In this document: positions 49,952 through 58,687 of the stretch, piece after piece
Numbering within the stretch: the stretch's first letter is position 1
How the letters are laid out: the number at the start of each line of letters is the position of its first letter
NCBI RefSeq assembly: GCF_019429625.1
Contig: NZ_JAHXRW010000009.1
Location: forward strand, 62,001 to 126,000
Length of the DNA stretch: 64,000 nt
Source: Celeribacter sp. PS-C1
GTDB taxonomy: Bacteria > Pseudomonadota > Alphaproteobacteria > Rhodobacterales > Rhodobacteraceae
Reading direction: 5' to 3'
Translations under genes and position numbers: made by a program
Notes under the pieces: generated by a model
Database searches by the model: none
What the model was told of the DNA's origin: nothing
Seen by the model: only the letters and a program-made list of their open reading frames with translations

Positions 49952-51016
49952 ATGCAAAGACGTCAGTTCCTAAAAGCGAGCGCCGCCACCGTGGCCGCTC
50001 TGTCCGCCCCCTCGATCCTGCGCGCCGCCAACAGCCCGCTCAAGGTCGGCACCTATGGCGGCTATTTCCAGGAAAGCTTTGATCAATACATCTATCCGGA
50101 GTTCACCGCCGCCACAGGCATCGAGATTGAGAGCATCGCCGAGCCGACCGGCGAAGCTTGGCTCGTGCAGCTGGCGCAGGCCGCCCGTGCCGGTCAGGCC
50201 CCGGCAGACGTGTCGATGATGGCGCAACTCGCGCGCATCAAAGGCGAGCGTTCGGGGCTCTGGGCGCCGCTCGATGAGGCGGCTCTGAGCAATCTCGGTA
50301 ACCTGCCGGATCACTTCGTGCACCGCTATGAAGACGGCAAGGTCTACGGCACGGGGGCTGTGAGCTGGTACATCACTTTGGTGACCAACACCGGTGCCTT
50401 TGTCGAGGCGCCGACGTCCTGGACCGCGCTTTGGGATGCGGCGAATGCCGACAAACTGGGCCTCATGTCCATGGCGACCAACTCCTTCCTTCTGGAAATC
50501 ACCGCGACGACCTATTTCGGCGGCACGGATATTCTCAAGACCGACGAGGGCGTGTTGCAGGTGATGGACAAGCTCGCCGAGGTGAAACCCAACGTGCGCC
50601 TGTGGTATCGTGACGAAGGCCAGTTCCAGCAGGCGCTCGAAACCGGCGAGATTCCGATGGGGCAATATTACCACGATGTGACGGGCCTCGCCGCCTCGCA
50701 AGGCAAGCCGGTGCGCTCCAGCTTCCCCGACGAAGGTGCTGTGTTGGACAGCGGCTCCTGGGTGGTGTCGAAAGCCTCGAAGGCCATCGAGCCGGCGCAG
50801 GAGTTCATCAACTACATGGCTCAGCCCGAAATTCAGGCGAAGCTGTCGCGCTTCGTCGGCACCGCGCCGACCGTGTCGCGCGAATTGACCGATCTCACCG
50901 ACGAGGAATTCGCCGCCGTGTCGTCCGACAAGACGCCGATCCTGCCGTTCAACGAGATCTATGTGGATCGTGGCGATTGGATCAACCAGATGTGGTCCGA
51001 GAAAATCACTGGCTGA
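49952..51016 (+). CDS. Spermidine/putrescine-type ABC binding protein (system 2)
   Basis: The 354-residue binding protein has a twin-arginine signal (QRRQFLKAS), so it is probably Tat-exported, unlike the Sec-type binding protein of system 1. The mature part begins PLKVGTYGGYFQESFDQYIY and carries the PotD/PotF fold. It is followed by a strong intercistronic hairpin and then the ATPase, a gene order different from system 1. The ligand is unknown; a guanidino compound is suggested by the ureohydrolase 32 bases upstream. Confidence 0.9.
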   Translation: MQRRQFLKASAATVAALSAPSILRAANSPLKVGTYGGYFQESFDQYIYPEFTAATGIEIESIAEPTGEAWLVQLAQAARAGQAPADVSMMAQLARIKGERSGLWAPLDEAALSNLGNLPDHFVHRYEDGKVYGTGAVSWYITLVTNTGAFVEAPTSWTALWDAANADKLGLMSMATNSFLLEITATTYFGGTDILKTDEGVLQVMDKLAEVKPNVRLWYRDEGQFQQALETGEIPMGQYYHDVTGLAASQGKPVRSSFPDEGAVLDSGSWVVSKASKAIEPAQEFINYMAQPEIQAKLSRFVGTAPTVSRELTDLTDEEFAAVSSDKTPILPFNEIYVDRGDWINQMWSEKITG

Positions 51017-51051
51017 TTTGTCAGTGAAGTTTTCCCTCTAAAATTTCCCTG

Positions 51052-51089
51052 GCGCGCCGCGGTTGTCCCCTTTCCGCGGCGCGCGTTTT
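51052..51089 (+). other. Strong hairpin with short T tail after the binding-protein gene
   Basis: GCGCGCCGCGG (51052-51062) pairs perfectly over 11 bases with CCGCGGCGCGC (51074-51084), followed by GTTTTG. It would partly stop transcription or protect the upstream message, favouring binding protein over ATPase and permeases. Confidence 0.7.
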
Positions 51090-51107
51090 GACGACAGGAG
51101 ACCCGAT

Positions 51108-52145
51108 ATGACCGAATTGCGCATCGACAGCTTGAGCAAAGACTTTGGCACTTTCAGAGCGCTCGACTCCGTGTCGCTCGATATTCCCAACGGCAAATTC
51201 GTCTGTCTGCTTGGCCCCTCGGGTTGTGGCAAGACCACGCTTTTGCGCCTCATCGCCGGGCTTGAAACCCCCACCGATGGGCGCGTCTATGTCGGCGGCG
51301 CCGATCAGACCGAGGTGCCGACGCACAAACGCGGCATGGGCATGGTGTTCCAATCTCTGGCGCTGTTCCCGCATCTCGATGTCGCTGACAACATTGCCTA
51401 TCCGCTGGCCATTCGCGGCGTCGACAAGGCGACCAGGCGGGCCCGCGCCGAGGAGCTTTTGGAGTTGGTACAGCTGCCCGGTCTCGGATCGCGCCGCATC
51501 CACCAATTGTCGGGCGGCCAGCGTCAACGGGTTGCCATCGCACGCGGCCTGTCGATCAACCCGCAGGTGTTTTTGCTCGACGAGCCGCTCTCTGCGCTCG
51601 ACGCCAGCCTGCGCGAGCATATGCAGATCGAACTGCGCCAGATTCAACAACGCCTCGGCGTGACCACCGTGGTCGTGACCCATGACCAGAAAGAGGCTTT
51701 GACCATGGCCGATCTGGTGATTGTCATGAAGGACGGCGTGATCCAACAGGCGGGCGCGCCGATGGAGCTTTATCACACGCCTGCCAATGCCTTTGTGGCC
51801 GGGTTCATCGGCACGACGAACCTGATGCCCTGCACCGTGGCCGATGGCGTGGTCTCCGTGCTTGGTCATGCCTTCCCGATCACCGAAGGCGACCGGATCG
51901 CCATCACGTCAGGCGAAGCGCAGCTCTCCGTGCGCCCCGAACATGTGTTGCTCGGCGCACCGGACGAGGGCCTGCCCGCCGAAGTCAGTTTCCTGCGCGA
52001 TTTGGGCGAGAGCCTGCATGTTCTGATGCGTGTCGGTGATCAGGAGATCACCGCGCATCTGGCCCCCGGGCATGGTCATGATCTGGTCACCGGTCAGACC
52101 GTCGGCATCCGCTTTCGCGATGGCGAAAAGGTGGTGGTGCAATGA
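51108..52145 (+). CDS. Polyamine-type ABC ATPase (system 2, PotA-like)
   Basis: The 345-residue ATPase has GPSGCGKTT, LSGGQRQRVAIARGL, VFLLDEPLSALD and THDQKEAL, with a C-terminal TOBE domain. ATG 51108 follows AGGAG; the frame from 51063 overlaps the hairpin and is rejected. An ATGA overlap leads into the first permease. Confidence 0.94.
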   Translation: MTELRIDSLSKDFGTFRALDSVSLDIPNGKFVCLLGPSGCGKTTLLRLIAGLETPTDGRVYVGGADQTEVPTHKRGMGMVFQSLALFPHLDVADNIAYPLAIRGVDKATRRARAEELLELVQLPGLGSRRIHQLSGGQRQRVAIARGLSINPQVFLLDEPLSALDASLREHMQIELRQIQQRLGVTTVVVTHDQKEALTMADLVIVMKDGVIQQAGAPMELYHTPANAFVAGFIGTTNLMPCTVADGVVSVLGHAFPITEGDRIAITSGEAQLSVRPEHVLLGAPDEGLPAEVSFLRDLGESLHVLMRVGDQEITAHLAPGHGHDLVTGQTVGIRFRDGEKVVVQ

Positions 52146-52996
52146 GCGCGACACCTGTGCAAACCGCCGCCCCACGCTGGCTCGGACTATGGCCCGCCGC
52201 CATGCTGACGCTGTTTTTCCTCGTGCCTTTCGGCATCATGCTGGCCGTCTCCGTCGCCCATCGCGATGTGAGCGGTTTTTACGAATGGTCGTTCGAATGG
52301 GACAGCTACGCGCGGTTTCTCTCCGCGTTTTTCGGCAAGGTCATGGCGGTCTCGATCTCCGTCTCGCTCACGGCGGCGGCGATCTGTGTCGCGCTGGCCT
52401 TTCCCTTCACGGTCTTTCTCTCAAACATGGGGCATCGGGCGCAGACCCGCATTCTCGTGGTGCTTTTGTCTGCGCTGGCGCTTTCCGAGGTGATCATCGG
52501 ATTTTCGCTCTCGACGCTCCTGTCGCAGACGGCGGGCATCGGCAATCTGTTCCACTGGCTGGGCCTGATTGATGAACCGCGCGCCTACACGCCCTCGCTT
52601 TTCGCGTTGATCACCGGGCTTTGTTACATCGGCTTTCCCTTCGCCGTTCTGGTGCTCTACCCGCCGGTCTCGCGGCTCGATCCCGAGATCGTCGAAGCCG
52701 CCCGCGTCATGGGCGCCTCCGGTCCGCGCGCGTTCTTTGGCGTGATCGTCCCGAACCTCCGGGGCGCCATCGTCGGCGCCTTCATCCTCGTCTTCGTCTT
52801 CACGCTGGGTTCTTATCTTTTGCCACAGCTTCTGGGCCGTTCCGAGCATTGGACCCTGTCCGTCCACATCACCGATCAGGCGGTTTATCAATCCAACTTG
52901 CCCTTTGGTGCGGCGATGTCGGTGTTTCTCATGCTGGTGGCGCTGGCGCTTGTGGGGCTGGCTTCTCTGGCCGGACGTGAAAGGGGGGCGGCATGA
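52142..52996 (+). CDS. Polyamine-type ABC permease (system 2, PotB-like)
   Basis: The 284-residue permease has six hydrophobic spans and the EAA loop EAARVMGASGPRAFFGVIVPNL. It overlaps the ATPase and the second permease by four bases each. Confidence 0.92.
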   Translation: MSATPVQTAAPRWLGLWPAAMLTLFFLVPFGIMLAVSVAHRDVSGFYEWSFEWDSYARFLSAFFGKVMAVSISVSLTAAAICVALAFPFTVFLSNMGHRAQTRILVVLLSALALSEVIIGFSLSTLLSQTAGIGNLFHWLGLIDEPRAYTPSLFALITGLCYIGFPFAVLVLYPPVSRLDPEIVEAARVMGASGPRAFFGVIVPNLRGAIVGAFILVFVFTLGSYLLPQLLGRSEHWTLSVHITDQAVYQSNLPFGAAMSVFLMLVALALVGLASLAGRERGAA

Positions 52997-53793
52997 CGCG
53001 CGCTTTGAAAACCACCTATGTTCTGGTGATCCTCGCCCTGCTTTTGGCGCCTCTGGTGATCGTGGCGGCGGTGTCTTTGAACGGCCCGCAGTCCTTGCGC
53101 TTTCCGCCGGTCGATCCGTCGCTGCGCTGGTATGGCGAGCTGTTTCGGCAAAGCGAATGGTTGGTGCCTTTGCGCCATTCTCTGGTGATCGCGGCCTGCG
53201 CGGCGGCGCTTGCGGTGGCGATTGCCCTGCCTCTGGCGCTTTACGTTTGGGAACGCCGCGGGATCGCGGCCAGGGCGCTCACCGGCATGGGGCTGGCCCC
53301 CTTCGCCTTGCCGCCGGTGATCTCCGCGCTTGGGTTCATGATCTTCTGGATGACGCTCGGCGGCTATGGCCGAATTTACGCCACCATCATCTCCCACGGC
53401 ATCTTCCTCGTGACCCTGCCTTTGGTCACCATCTCCCTGGGTCTCAAGGGCATCGACCGCTCTCTCATTGAGGCCGCACGGGTGATGGGCGCCGGGCGAT
53501 GGGGCGTGTTTCGCACCGTCATTCTGCCGTTGCTGATCCCCTATATGGTTTCGGGCTATGCCTTCGCCTTCGTCTTGAGCCTCAACGAATATATCATCGC
53601 CTATATGGTCGCGGGCTTCACCGTCGAAACCCTGCCGATCAAGATTTTCAACGCGCTCCGCTATGGCTATACGCCGATCCTCGCCGTGGTCTCCGTGATC
53701 TTTGCCGCCCTCTCGGCGCTGATCTTTGGCCTCATTGGTCGGTTCGGCAATCTGCCGCGACTTTTGGGCGCCGAAAGGAGCCAACATGACTGA
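52993..53793 (+). CDS. Polyamine-type ABC permease (system 2, PotC-like)
   Basis: The 266-residue permease has six spans and the EAA loop EAARVMGAGRWGVFRTVILPLL, then FAFVLSLNEYIIAYMVAG, typical of PotC. Its last eight bases overlap the alcohol dehydrogenase start. Confidence 0.92.
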   Translation: MTRALKTTYVLVILALLLAPLVIVAAVSLNGPQSLRFPPVDPSLRWYGELFRQSEWLVPLRHSLVIAACAAALAVAIALPLALYVWERRGIAARALTGMGLAPFALPPVISALGFMIFWMTLGGYGRIYATIISHGIFLVTLPLVTISLGLKGIDRSLIEAARVMGAGRWGVFRTVILPLLIPYMVSGYAFAFVLSLNEYIIAYMVAGFTVETLPIKIFNALRYGYTPILAVVSVIFAALSALIFGLIGRFGNLPRLLGAERSQHD

Positions 53794-54811
53794 TCTTCCC
53801 ACCACGATGAAGGCTGCGCTTTGCGATGCGCCGGGGGCGGCGCTTCGGATGGCCGAGGTGCCCGTGCCCGTGCCGGGGCCGGGGCAATATCTCGTCAAGA
53901 TCGAAGCCTGCGGCATTTGTCATTCGGACCTGCATGTGCAGCGCGGCGAGGAACCGATGCCGGAGGAGGCCTTTCCGCTCATCCTCGGTCACGAAGGCAT
54001 CGGTCGGATCGTTGCGGGCGACGGACCTTTGGCTGAGGGCACGCGGATCGGCTTGCCGTGGCTCTATGAGACCTGCCAACATTGCGATCCCTGTCTGACC
54101 GGGCATGAGACCTTCTGCCAATTGCAAAAGGCGCGCGGTCTCGACGCCTATGGCGCCTTCGCGGAATATGCGATTGTCGAGGCCGCCTTTGCCACCGAAA
54201 TCCCGGACGAGATCGACCCGGTCACCGGCGGGCCTTTGCTCTGTGCCGGGCTGACCGCTTGGTCGGCGCTGGAACGTTGCGAGGTGCAGGCCGGCAAGCG
54301 GCTTGTGATCGTCGGTGCCGGTGGGTTGGGGCAATATGCCATTGCCATCGGGCTGGCGCGCGGGCTTGAGGTGGCGGTGGTTGATCTCGATCCCGCCAAA
54401 CGCGCCGAGGCGTTGCGTCATGGGGCCAGTCTGGCCGTGGCCCCCGATGAGATCGAGGCCCTGCGCGCTTGGGGCGGGGCCGACATCACGCTGAACTTCG
54501 CGCCGACGTCGAAGGTCTGGGACATGATCGCCGCCATCGTCAATCCGCTGAGCCAGATCGTCGCAGTCGCTTTGGTGCACGATCCCGTGCCGCTGTCGAT
54601 GATGTGGCTGATCAATGGCGGGCATCGGGTGATGGGGTCCTCTGTCGGCACCCGCGCCGAATTGCGCGCCTTTCTCAACTTCGCCGCCAAACACATGCCG
54701 CCCGTCGAAATTGAGGCTCTGCCCTTCGAAGAGGTTGGCGCGGGGCTTGAACGTCTGGCGGCGGGCGATGTGAAGGGGCGGCTTGTCCTGACGATGGGTG
54801 ATCCGGCCTGA
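53786..54811 (+). CDS. Zinc-dependent alcohol dehydrogenase
   Basis: The 341-residue medium-chain dehydrogenase has a catalytic zinc Cys in CGICHSD, GHEGIGRI, four structural-zinc cysteines in CQHCDPCLTGHETFC and a nucleotide site VGAGGLGQYA. AAGGAG lies before ATG 53786. It overlaps the system 2 permease by eight bases, so it is part of that transcript. It may reduce or oxidise an alcohol or aldehyde arising from the imported amine. The substrate is unknown. Confidence 0.92.
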   Translation: MTDLPTTMKAALCDAPGAALRMAEVPVPVPGPGQYLVKIEACGICHSDLHVQRGEEPMPEEAFPLILGHEGIGRIVAGDGPLAEGTRIGLPWLYETCQHCDPCLTGHETFCQLQKARGLDAYGAFAEYAIVEAAFATEIPDEIDPVTGGPLLCAGLTAWSALERCEVQAGKRLVIVGAGGLGQYAIAIGLARGLEVAVVDLDPAKRAEALRHGASLAVAPDEIEALRAWGGADITLNFAPTSKVWDMIAAIVNPLSQIVAVALVHDPVPLSMMWLINGGHRVMGSSVGTRAELRAFLNFAAKHMPPVEIEALPFEEVGAGLERLAAGDVKGRLVLTMGDPA

Positions 54812-54830
54812 CATTTGCCGACACCATAGT

Positions 54831-54866
54831 AAAAGGCCGCCTCCGTGAGCTCGGGGCGGCCTTTTG
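54831..54866. terminator. Bidirectional intrinsic terminator
   Basis: AAAAGGCCGC (54831-54840) pairs with GCGGCCTTTT (54856-54865), giving a GC stem flanked by A and T runs on both sides. It lies between the convergent alcohol dehydrogenase and Gfo/Idh/MocA genes and can serve both. Confidence 0.88.
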
Positions 54867-54881
54867 TGTCTTGGGCAAGGC

Positions 54882-55973
54882 TTAGCCTTTTGCGGCGGCG
54901 GAGCGTTCGATCCGGTCCAGAAGATCGTGAAGAGCCACGGCCTCGGCAAAGCTTGGCGCGCTTTGGCTGCCGGTGCGGATGTCCTCGGCGAGACGGGCGT
55001 AGATCCCGGCCACGTTGCGAGCGCCTGCGAATTCGGGTTTGCCCTTATAGAGCTCAGGCGCGGGCATCAGATTGGTCAACTCCTTGTCCTCTCCGCGTGC
55101 GCCCTTGACGGTGAGTTGCACCATTTGGGCGTGGCCCAGATCGGCGGTGACCTGAATGTCGCCTTCGCTGCCGTTGATCTCCCACAAGAGGTTGGTGCCG
55201 CGCGACACGCCGCCGCGATAGTGGATCGACACCGCTGCGCCGCTCTCCATCGTGCCGTGCACCATGAGCTGATCGGGCGCGGTTTTGGGGCGGCTTTCCC
55301 CTCCGGCATCGGTCACTTCGACGGTTTTGAACCGGTTGAGGAAGCGGACGTCGAGTGTGCCGAAGTTGCCCAGCACATCCTGCACGGCTGCCAACGTGTG
55401 CGCCATCGGGATGGATTGCATCGTCGCGCCGTTATTGCTGTCGAAGAGGTAGTAATATTCCTCGATGGTTTTGTCGGACCAGTTGCCGCCGGACCCGATC
55501 AGGCTGGTCGAAAGCACCTCGCCGACAAAGCCGTCTTCGATGAGCTGTTTGAGGTGCAGGATTTCAAGCGCGGTGCGCGCCTGGGTACCCGCAACGGCGA
55601 CGACGCCTTTTTCAGCGGCCAGTTCTGCGAGACGGCGCGCTTCATCGAGACCGTTGCCGAGCGGCCATTCGCAATAGACATGTTTGCCAGCGTTCAACGC
55701 CGTGCTCACCAGTTCGAAATGATAGGGCACTTTCACAGTGACAACGACCAGATCTATATCGGGAGAGGCGACCAGATCGGCGGGGGTGTCGAAGGCATGT
55801 TTCAGCCCGAGCGCCTCTGCGGTGCGTTTGGCGCTTTCGAGCGTGCTGTTGGCGACGCCGGTGATTTCATATGTGTCGCCCAGAGATTTGAGGGCGGGAA
55901 GGTGGGCGGTGGCGGCCCAGTGGCTGTCGGGGTTGAGGCCGATAAAGCCGACCCGGATGGGGGTCTCTGTCAT
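54882..55973 (-). CDS. Gfo/Idh/MocA-family protein, Gal80-like
   Basis: The 363-residue protein has an N-terminal Rossmann domain (IRVGFIGLN, 6-14) and a C-terminal alpha/beta domain like that of Gal80-type members (GSGGNWSDKTIEEYYYLFD). The usual EKP motif of active dehydrogenases reads E102-W103-P104, so the catalytic Lys is absent. It may bind NAD(P) and a sugar without turnover, or use another residue. The start at 55973 has GAGGAG upstream. It follows the MFS gene by 22 bases on the same strand. Confidence 0.85.
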   Translation of the reverse strand: MTETPIRVGFIGLNPDSHWAATAHLPALKSLGDTYEITGVANSTLESAKRTAEALGLKHAFDTPADLVASPDIDLVVVTVKVPYHFELVSTALNAGKHVYCEWPLGNGLDEARRLAELAAEKGVVAVAGTQARTALEILHLKQLIEDGFVGEVLSTSLIGSGGNWSDKTIEEYYYLFDSNNGATMQSIPMAHTLAAVQDVLGNFGTLDVRFLNRFKTVEVTDAGGESRPKTAPDQLMVHGTMESGAAVSIHYRGGVSRGTNLLWEINGSEGDIQVTADLGHAQMVQLTVKGARGEDKELTNLMPAPELYKGKPEFAGARNVAGIYARLAEDIRTGSQSAPSFAEAVALHDLLDRIERSAAAKG

Positions 55974-55995
55974 GGTATGTCTCCTCATCTGTTGG

Positions 55996-57177
55996 TTAGA
56001 GCGTGTGTTGTCTTTTGGTGGCCCAGAGGCTGGCGAGCCCCAGAAACACGATCAGCCCGCCCGCCACCGGCACGGCGGCGTAGCCCAAATCCCAGCCGAT
56101 CACAGCCCCGCCTGCGCCCGCGCCCACAGCATTGCCCAAATTGAATGCGGCGATGTTGAACGCGGCACCGAGGGAGGGCGCGGCAGCGGCGGCCTGCATC
56201 GCGCGGATTTGCAGCGCAGGCACACAGGCAAAGGCAGTGACGGCCCAAAGCACAAAGCCGATCATTGCGCCGGGACCCGAGGTGGCCAAAAGCGGCAGTA
56301 GGAGAGACGACAGCGCAAGGGCGAGCATCGCGATGCGCGCGCCTTTATCCAGAGACCAATCGGCCAGCCGCCCGCCGAACCAATTGCCAAAGGTCAGGCC
56401 CAGACCAATCAGCGCCAGCACCAGCACGACGAAACTGTCATCCGCACCCGCCAGCGTGTGCAAAAGCGGCGCGACATAGGTGTAAACCGCAAAGAACCCG
56501 CCGGCGAACAGCACCGTGGCGATGAGTGTGATTGCCATCTGTGGATTGAGCAGCGCATGCAGCTCGGCCTTGGCATTCGGGCGCGGGCCGGGGGCTTCTT
56601 TCGGCAGGGCAAGCGCCAGCGCGGCGATAGCAAGGAGGCCGATGATAACCGTGGCGCCGAAGGCCATGCGCCAGCCGACATGGGAGCCGAGCCAGGCCGA
56701 AGCGGGCACCCCGCCGATATTGGCGATGCTGAGCCCCATAAACATGGTGGCCACCGCGCTGGCTTGGCGGTCTTTCGGGACAAGGCTCGTCGCCACGACT
56801 GCGCCGATGCCGAAAAACGCGCCTTGGCACATGCTGGTGATCAGCCGCCCGACCAAGAGCGTCCAATAGCCCGGCGCGAGGGCCGAAATCAGGTTGCCCA
56901 AAACAAGCACGGCCATCATTGCCATCAGCGCGGCTTTGCGGTCGAACCGCGACATGAACAGGGTCATCACCGGCGCGCTGACCATGACACCGATGGCATA
57001 GGCGGTGACCAATTGGCCCGCCGCGGGGATCGACGTGCCGGTTCCCTCGGCTATCGCGGGGAGTAGCCCCATAGGCGCGAATTCCGTGGTGCCGATGCCG
57101 AAGGAGCCGAGGCCCAGGGCCAGCAAGGGCAGGACGGGGGAGGTGGTCGCGGCGTGAGGCTCGGTTGTGCTGTGCAT
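55996..57177 (-). CDS. MFS transporter, drug/sugar efflux type
   Basis: The 393-residue inner-membrane protein has twelve predicted spans, of the DHA1/AraJ-like group (TEFAPMGLLPAIAEGTG; LFMSRFDRKAALM in the loop after span 2; VGRLITSMCQGAFFGIGAV). Start 57177 has AAGGA upstream. Such proteins export sugars, nucleosides or drugs by proton antiport. A perfect palindrome lies 67 bases upstream and may control it. It is the first gene of the pair with the Gal80-like protein. Confidence 0.9.
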   Translation of the reverse strand: MHSTTEPHAATTSPVLPLLALGLGSFGIGTTEFAPMGLLPAIAEGTGTSIPAAGQLVTAYAIGVMVSAPVMTLFMSRFDRKAALMAMMAVLVLGNLISALAPGYWTLLVGRLITSMCQGAFFGIGAVVATSLVPKDRQASAVATMFMGLSIANIGGVPASAWLGSHVGWRMAFGATVIIGLLAIAALALALPKEAPGPRPNAKAELHALLNPQMAITLIATVLFAGGFFAVYTYVAPLLHTLAGADDSFVVLVLALIGLGLTFGNWFGGRLADWSLDKGARIAMLALALSSLLLPLLATSGPGAMIGFVLWAVTAFACVPALQIRAMQAAAAAPSLGAAFNIAAFNLGNAVGAGAGGAVIGWDLGYAAVPVAGGLIVFLGLASLWATKRQHTL

Positions 57178-57243
57178 ACTGTGCGGTCCTTGGCGGGGTA
57201 GGTTGCGTGAAGACCTAGGGCGCATGGATAGGCGAGACTATGC

Positions 57244-57258
57244 TTTGAAAGTTTCAAA
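57244..57258. promoter_or_regulatory. Perfect 15-base palindrome upstream of the MFS gene
   Basis: TTTGAAA-G-TTTCAAA is a perfect palindrome in the 274-base gap (57178-57451) between the MFS and DUF2255 genes. Its length and symmetry suit a dimeric repressor or activator. No regulator gene is adjacent in the gap. The rest of the gap shows no gene I can support. Confidence 0.5.
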
Positions 57259-57451
57259 CACTGATGAGCTGAGATCATGAGAACGGGGCATTTTGCGGCG
57301 TCGGATCACTCAGTGGGGTTCATGAATTCTGGTCATGAGTGCCAGTTTTCGCGCGGCACTAATCGTGTTCCGGTGCCGGGTTATATGTGTCTCAACCGGC
57401 AGGCACTTCGGCGCCCGCTGGATGTTCGAGACGGAAAACAGGAGCCGGAAA

Positions 57452-57820
57452 ATGGACTGGACCAAGGATCAACTCATTGAGATCGCGGCTGCAGACGGCC
57501 TGAGGATTTCCCCGTTTCGCGAGGATGGCACGACCTATGGCACGCCGACTTTCATCTGGTCGGTTGTCGTGGGCGACGGGCTTTACGTGCGGCCGTATAA
57601 CGGCTCTTCGTCTCGTTGGTACAAGGCCGCGATGCGCGAAGGCGCAGGTCGGATTTCGGTCGCGGGGCAGGTCTACGACGTGGATTTTGCGCCTGCTGAC
57701 GCGGCGCTCAATGACGTGATCGATGCCGCTTATCAGGCGAAATACGCCAAAAGCGCATACCTTGCGCCGATGATCTCCGCCCGGACCCGCGCTGCCAGCG
57801 TGCGCATCACGCTGCGCTGA
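57452..57820 (+). CDS. DUF2255-family protein
   Basis: The 122-residue cytoplasmic protein begins MDWTKDQLIEIAAADGLRIS and contains TYGTPTFIWSVVVGDGLYVRPYNG and SRWYKAAMREGAGRI, as in DUF2255 proteins. The function is unknown; the split-barrel look recalls flavin- or F420-binding folds. AGGAG lies seven bases before ATG 57452, and the longer frame is rejected. An SDR gene follows 33 bases downstream and is probably cotranscribed. Confidence 0.8.
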   Translation: MDWTKDQLIEIAAADGLRISPFREDGTTYGTPTFIWSVVVGDGLYVRPYNGSSSRWYKAAMREGAGRISVAGQVYDVDFAPADAALNDVIDAAYQAKYAKSAYLAPMISARTRAASVRITLR

Positions 57821-57853
57821 GCCGTTCACAGATTTTAAGAAAGGAAGAAGATC

Positions 57854-58621
57854 ATGCATAAGATGCTCGAAGGAAAAACAGCGATTGTCACCGGCGCCAC
57901 CAAAGGCATCGGCCTTGCGATTGCCGAGCTCTTCGCGGAAGAGGGCGCGAATGTCATCCTGACCGCGCGCGGCAAGGACCTGCTCGACGGGAAAGTCGCT
58001 GAGATCAACGCCAAGGGCGGCACGGCGATGGGTCTTGTGGCCGACTCCTCCGATCCTGAGGCGCCTGCGCGCGTGTTCGAAGAGGCGATCAAGGCCTATG
58101 GTCAGGTCGACATCATGGTCAACAACGCGGGCTCCGGCGATATGGTCGCCATCGAGGAAGCCACCGACGAACATTTCGCCAAGATCATGGAGCTGAACCT
58201 CGCCGGGCCGTTCCGCTATTGCCGCGAGGCGGTGAAACATTTCATGCCGCGCAACGAGGGCCGGATCATCAACGTGTCGTCGGTGAACGGCACCCTGCCG
58301 ATCTGCGGTGTGGCCTATACCTCGACCAAGGGCGGGCTGAACACGATGACGAAAAACATCGCGATCCGCCTGTCTGGCACCAACATCCGCTGTAACGCCA
58401 TCGCGCCGGGTGTGACCGACACGGATGCGGCGCGCGCATGGGCTGCGGGCGAACAGGAAGGTGGCGATGTGATGCTGGAGTTTTCCGACAAATACACCAA
58501 CACCACCGTGCCGATGACCGAGCCGCGCGATCAGGCCTATGCGGCGCTCTATCTCGCCAGCGAAATGGGCAAGGCCGTCACAGGTCAGATCATTCAGGTC
58601 GACAACGGCGCTTTCCTCTAA
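57854..58621 (+). CDS. Short-chain dehydrogenase/reductase
   Basis: The 255-residue SDR has TGATKGIG (cofactor), NNAGSGD, a catalytic Ser in NVSSVNG and YTSTK (YxxxK). GGAAG precedes the ATG. Paired with the DUF2255 gene, it ends at a bidirectional terminator. The substrate is unknown; the adjacent quinate/shikimate-type genes on the other strand are suggestive only. Confidence 0.9.
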   Translation: MHKMLEGKTAIVTGATKGIGLAIAELFAEEGANVILTARGKDLLDGKVAEINAKGGTAMGLVADSSDPEAPARVFEEAIKAYGQVDIMVNNAGSGDMVAIEEATDEHFAKIMELNLAGPFRYCREAVKHFMPRNEGRIINVSSVNGTLPICGVAYTSTKGGLNTMTKNIAIRLSGTNIRCNAIAPGVTDTDAARAWAAGEQEGGDVMLEFSDKYTNTTVPMTEPRDQAYAALYLASEMGKAVTGQIIQVDNGAFL

Positions 58622-58639
58622 GCGAGGGCGCATAAGAAA

Positions 58640-58670
58640 AAAGACCGGGCCTCATTGGGGCCCGGTCTTT
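58640..58670. terminator. Bidirectional intrinsic terminator
   Basis: AAAGACCGGGCC (58640-58651) pairs perfectly with GGCCCGGTCTTT (58659-58670), with A-rich sequence before and T-rich after. It serves the convergent SDR and quiC genes. Confidence 0.92.
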
Positions 58671-58687
58671 GTGGATTTGGAAATGTG

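Noticed and set aside
41291-53793. Tandem duplication of a polyamine transport operon
   Set aside because: Gene order, signal peptide type and sequences differ between the two systems, so recent duplication is unlikely.
57277-57480. Possible 67-residue protein in the MFS-DUF2255 gap
   Set aside because: No domain, no convincing ribosome site, and it overlaps the start of the DUF2255 gene in another frame.
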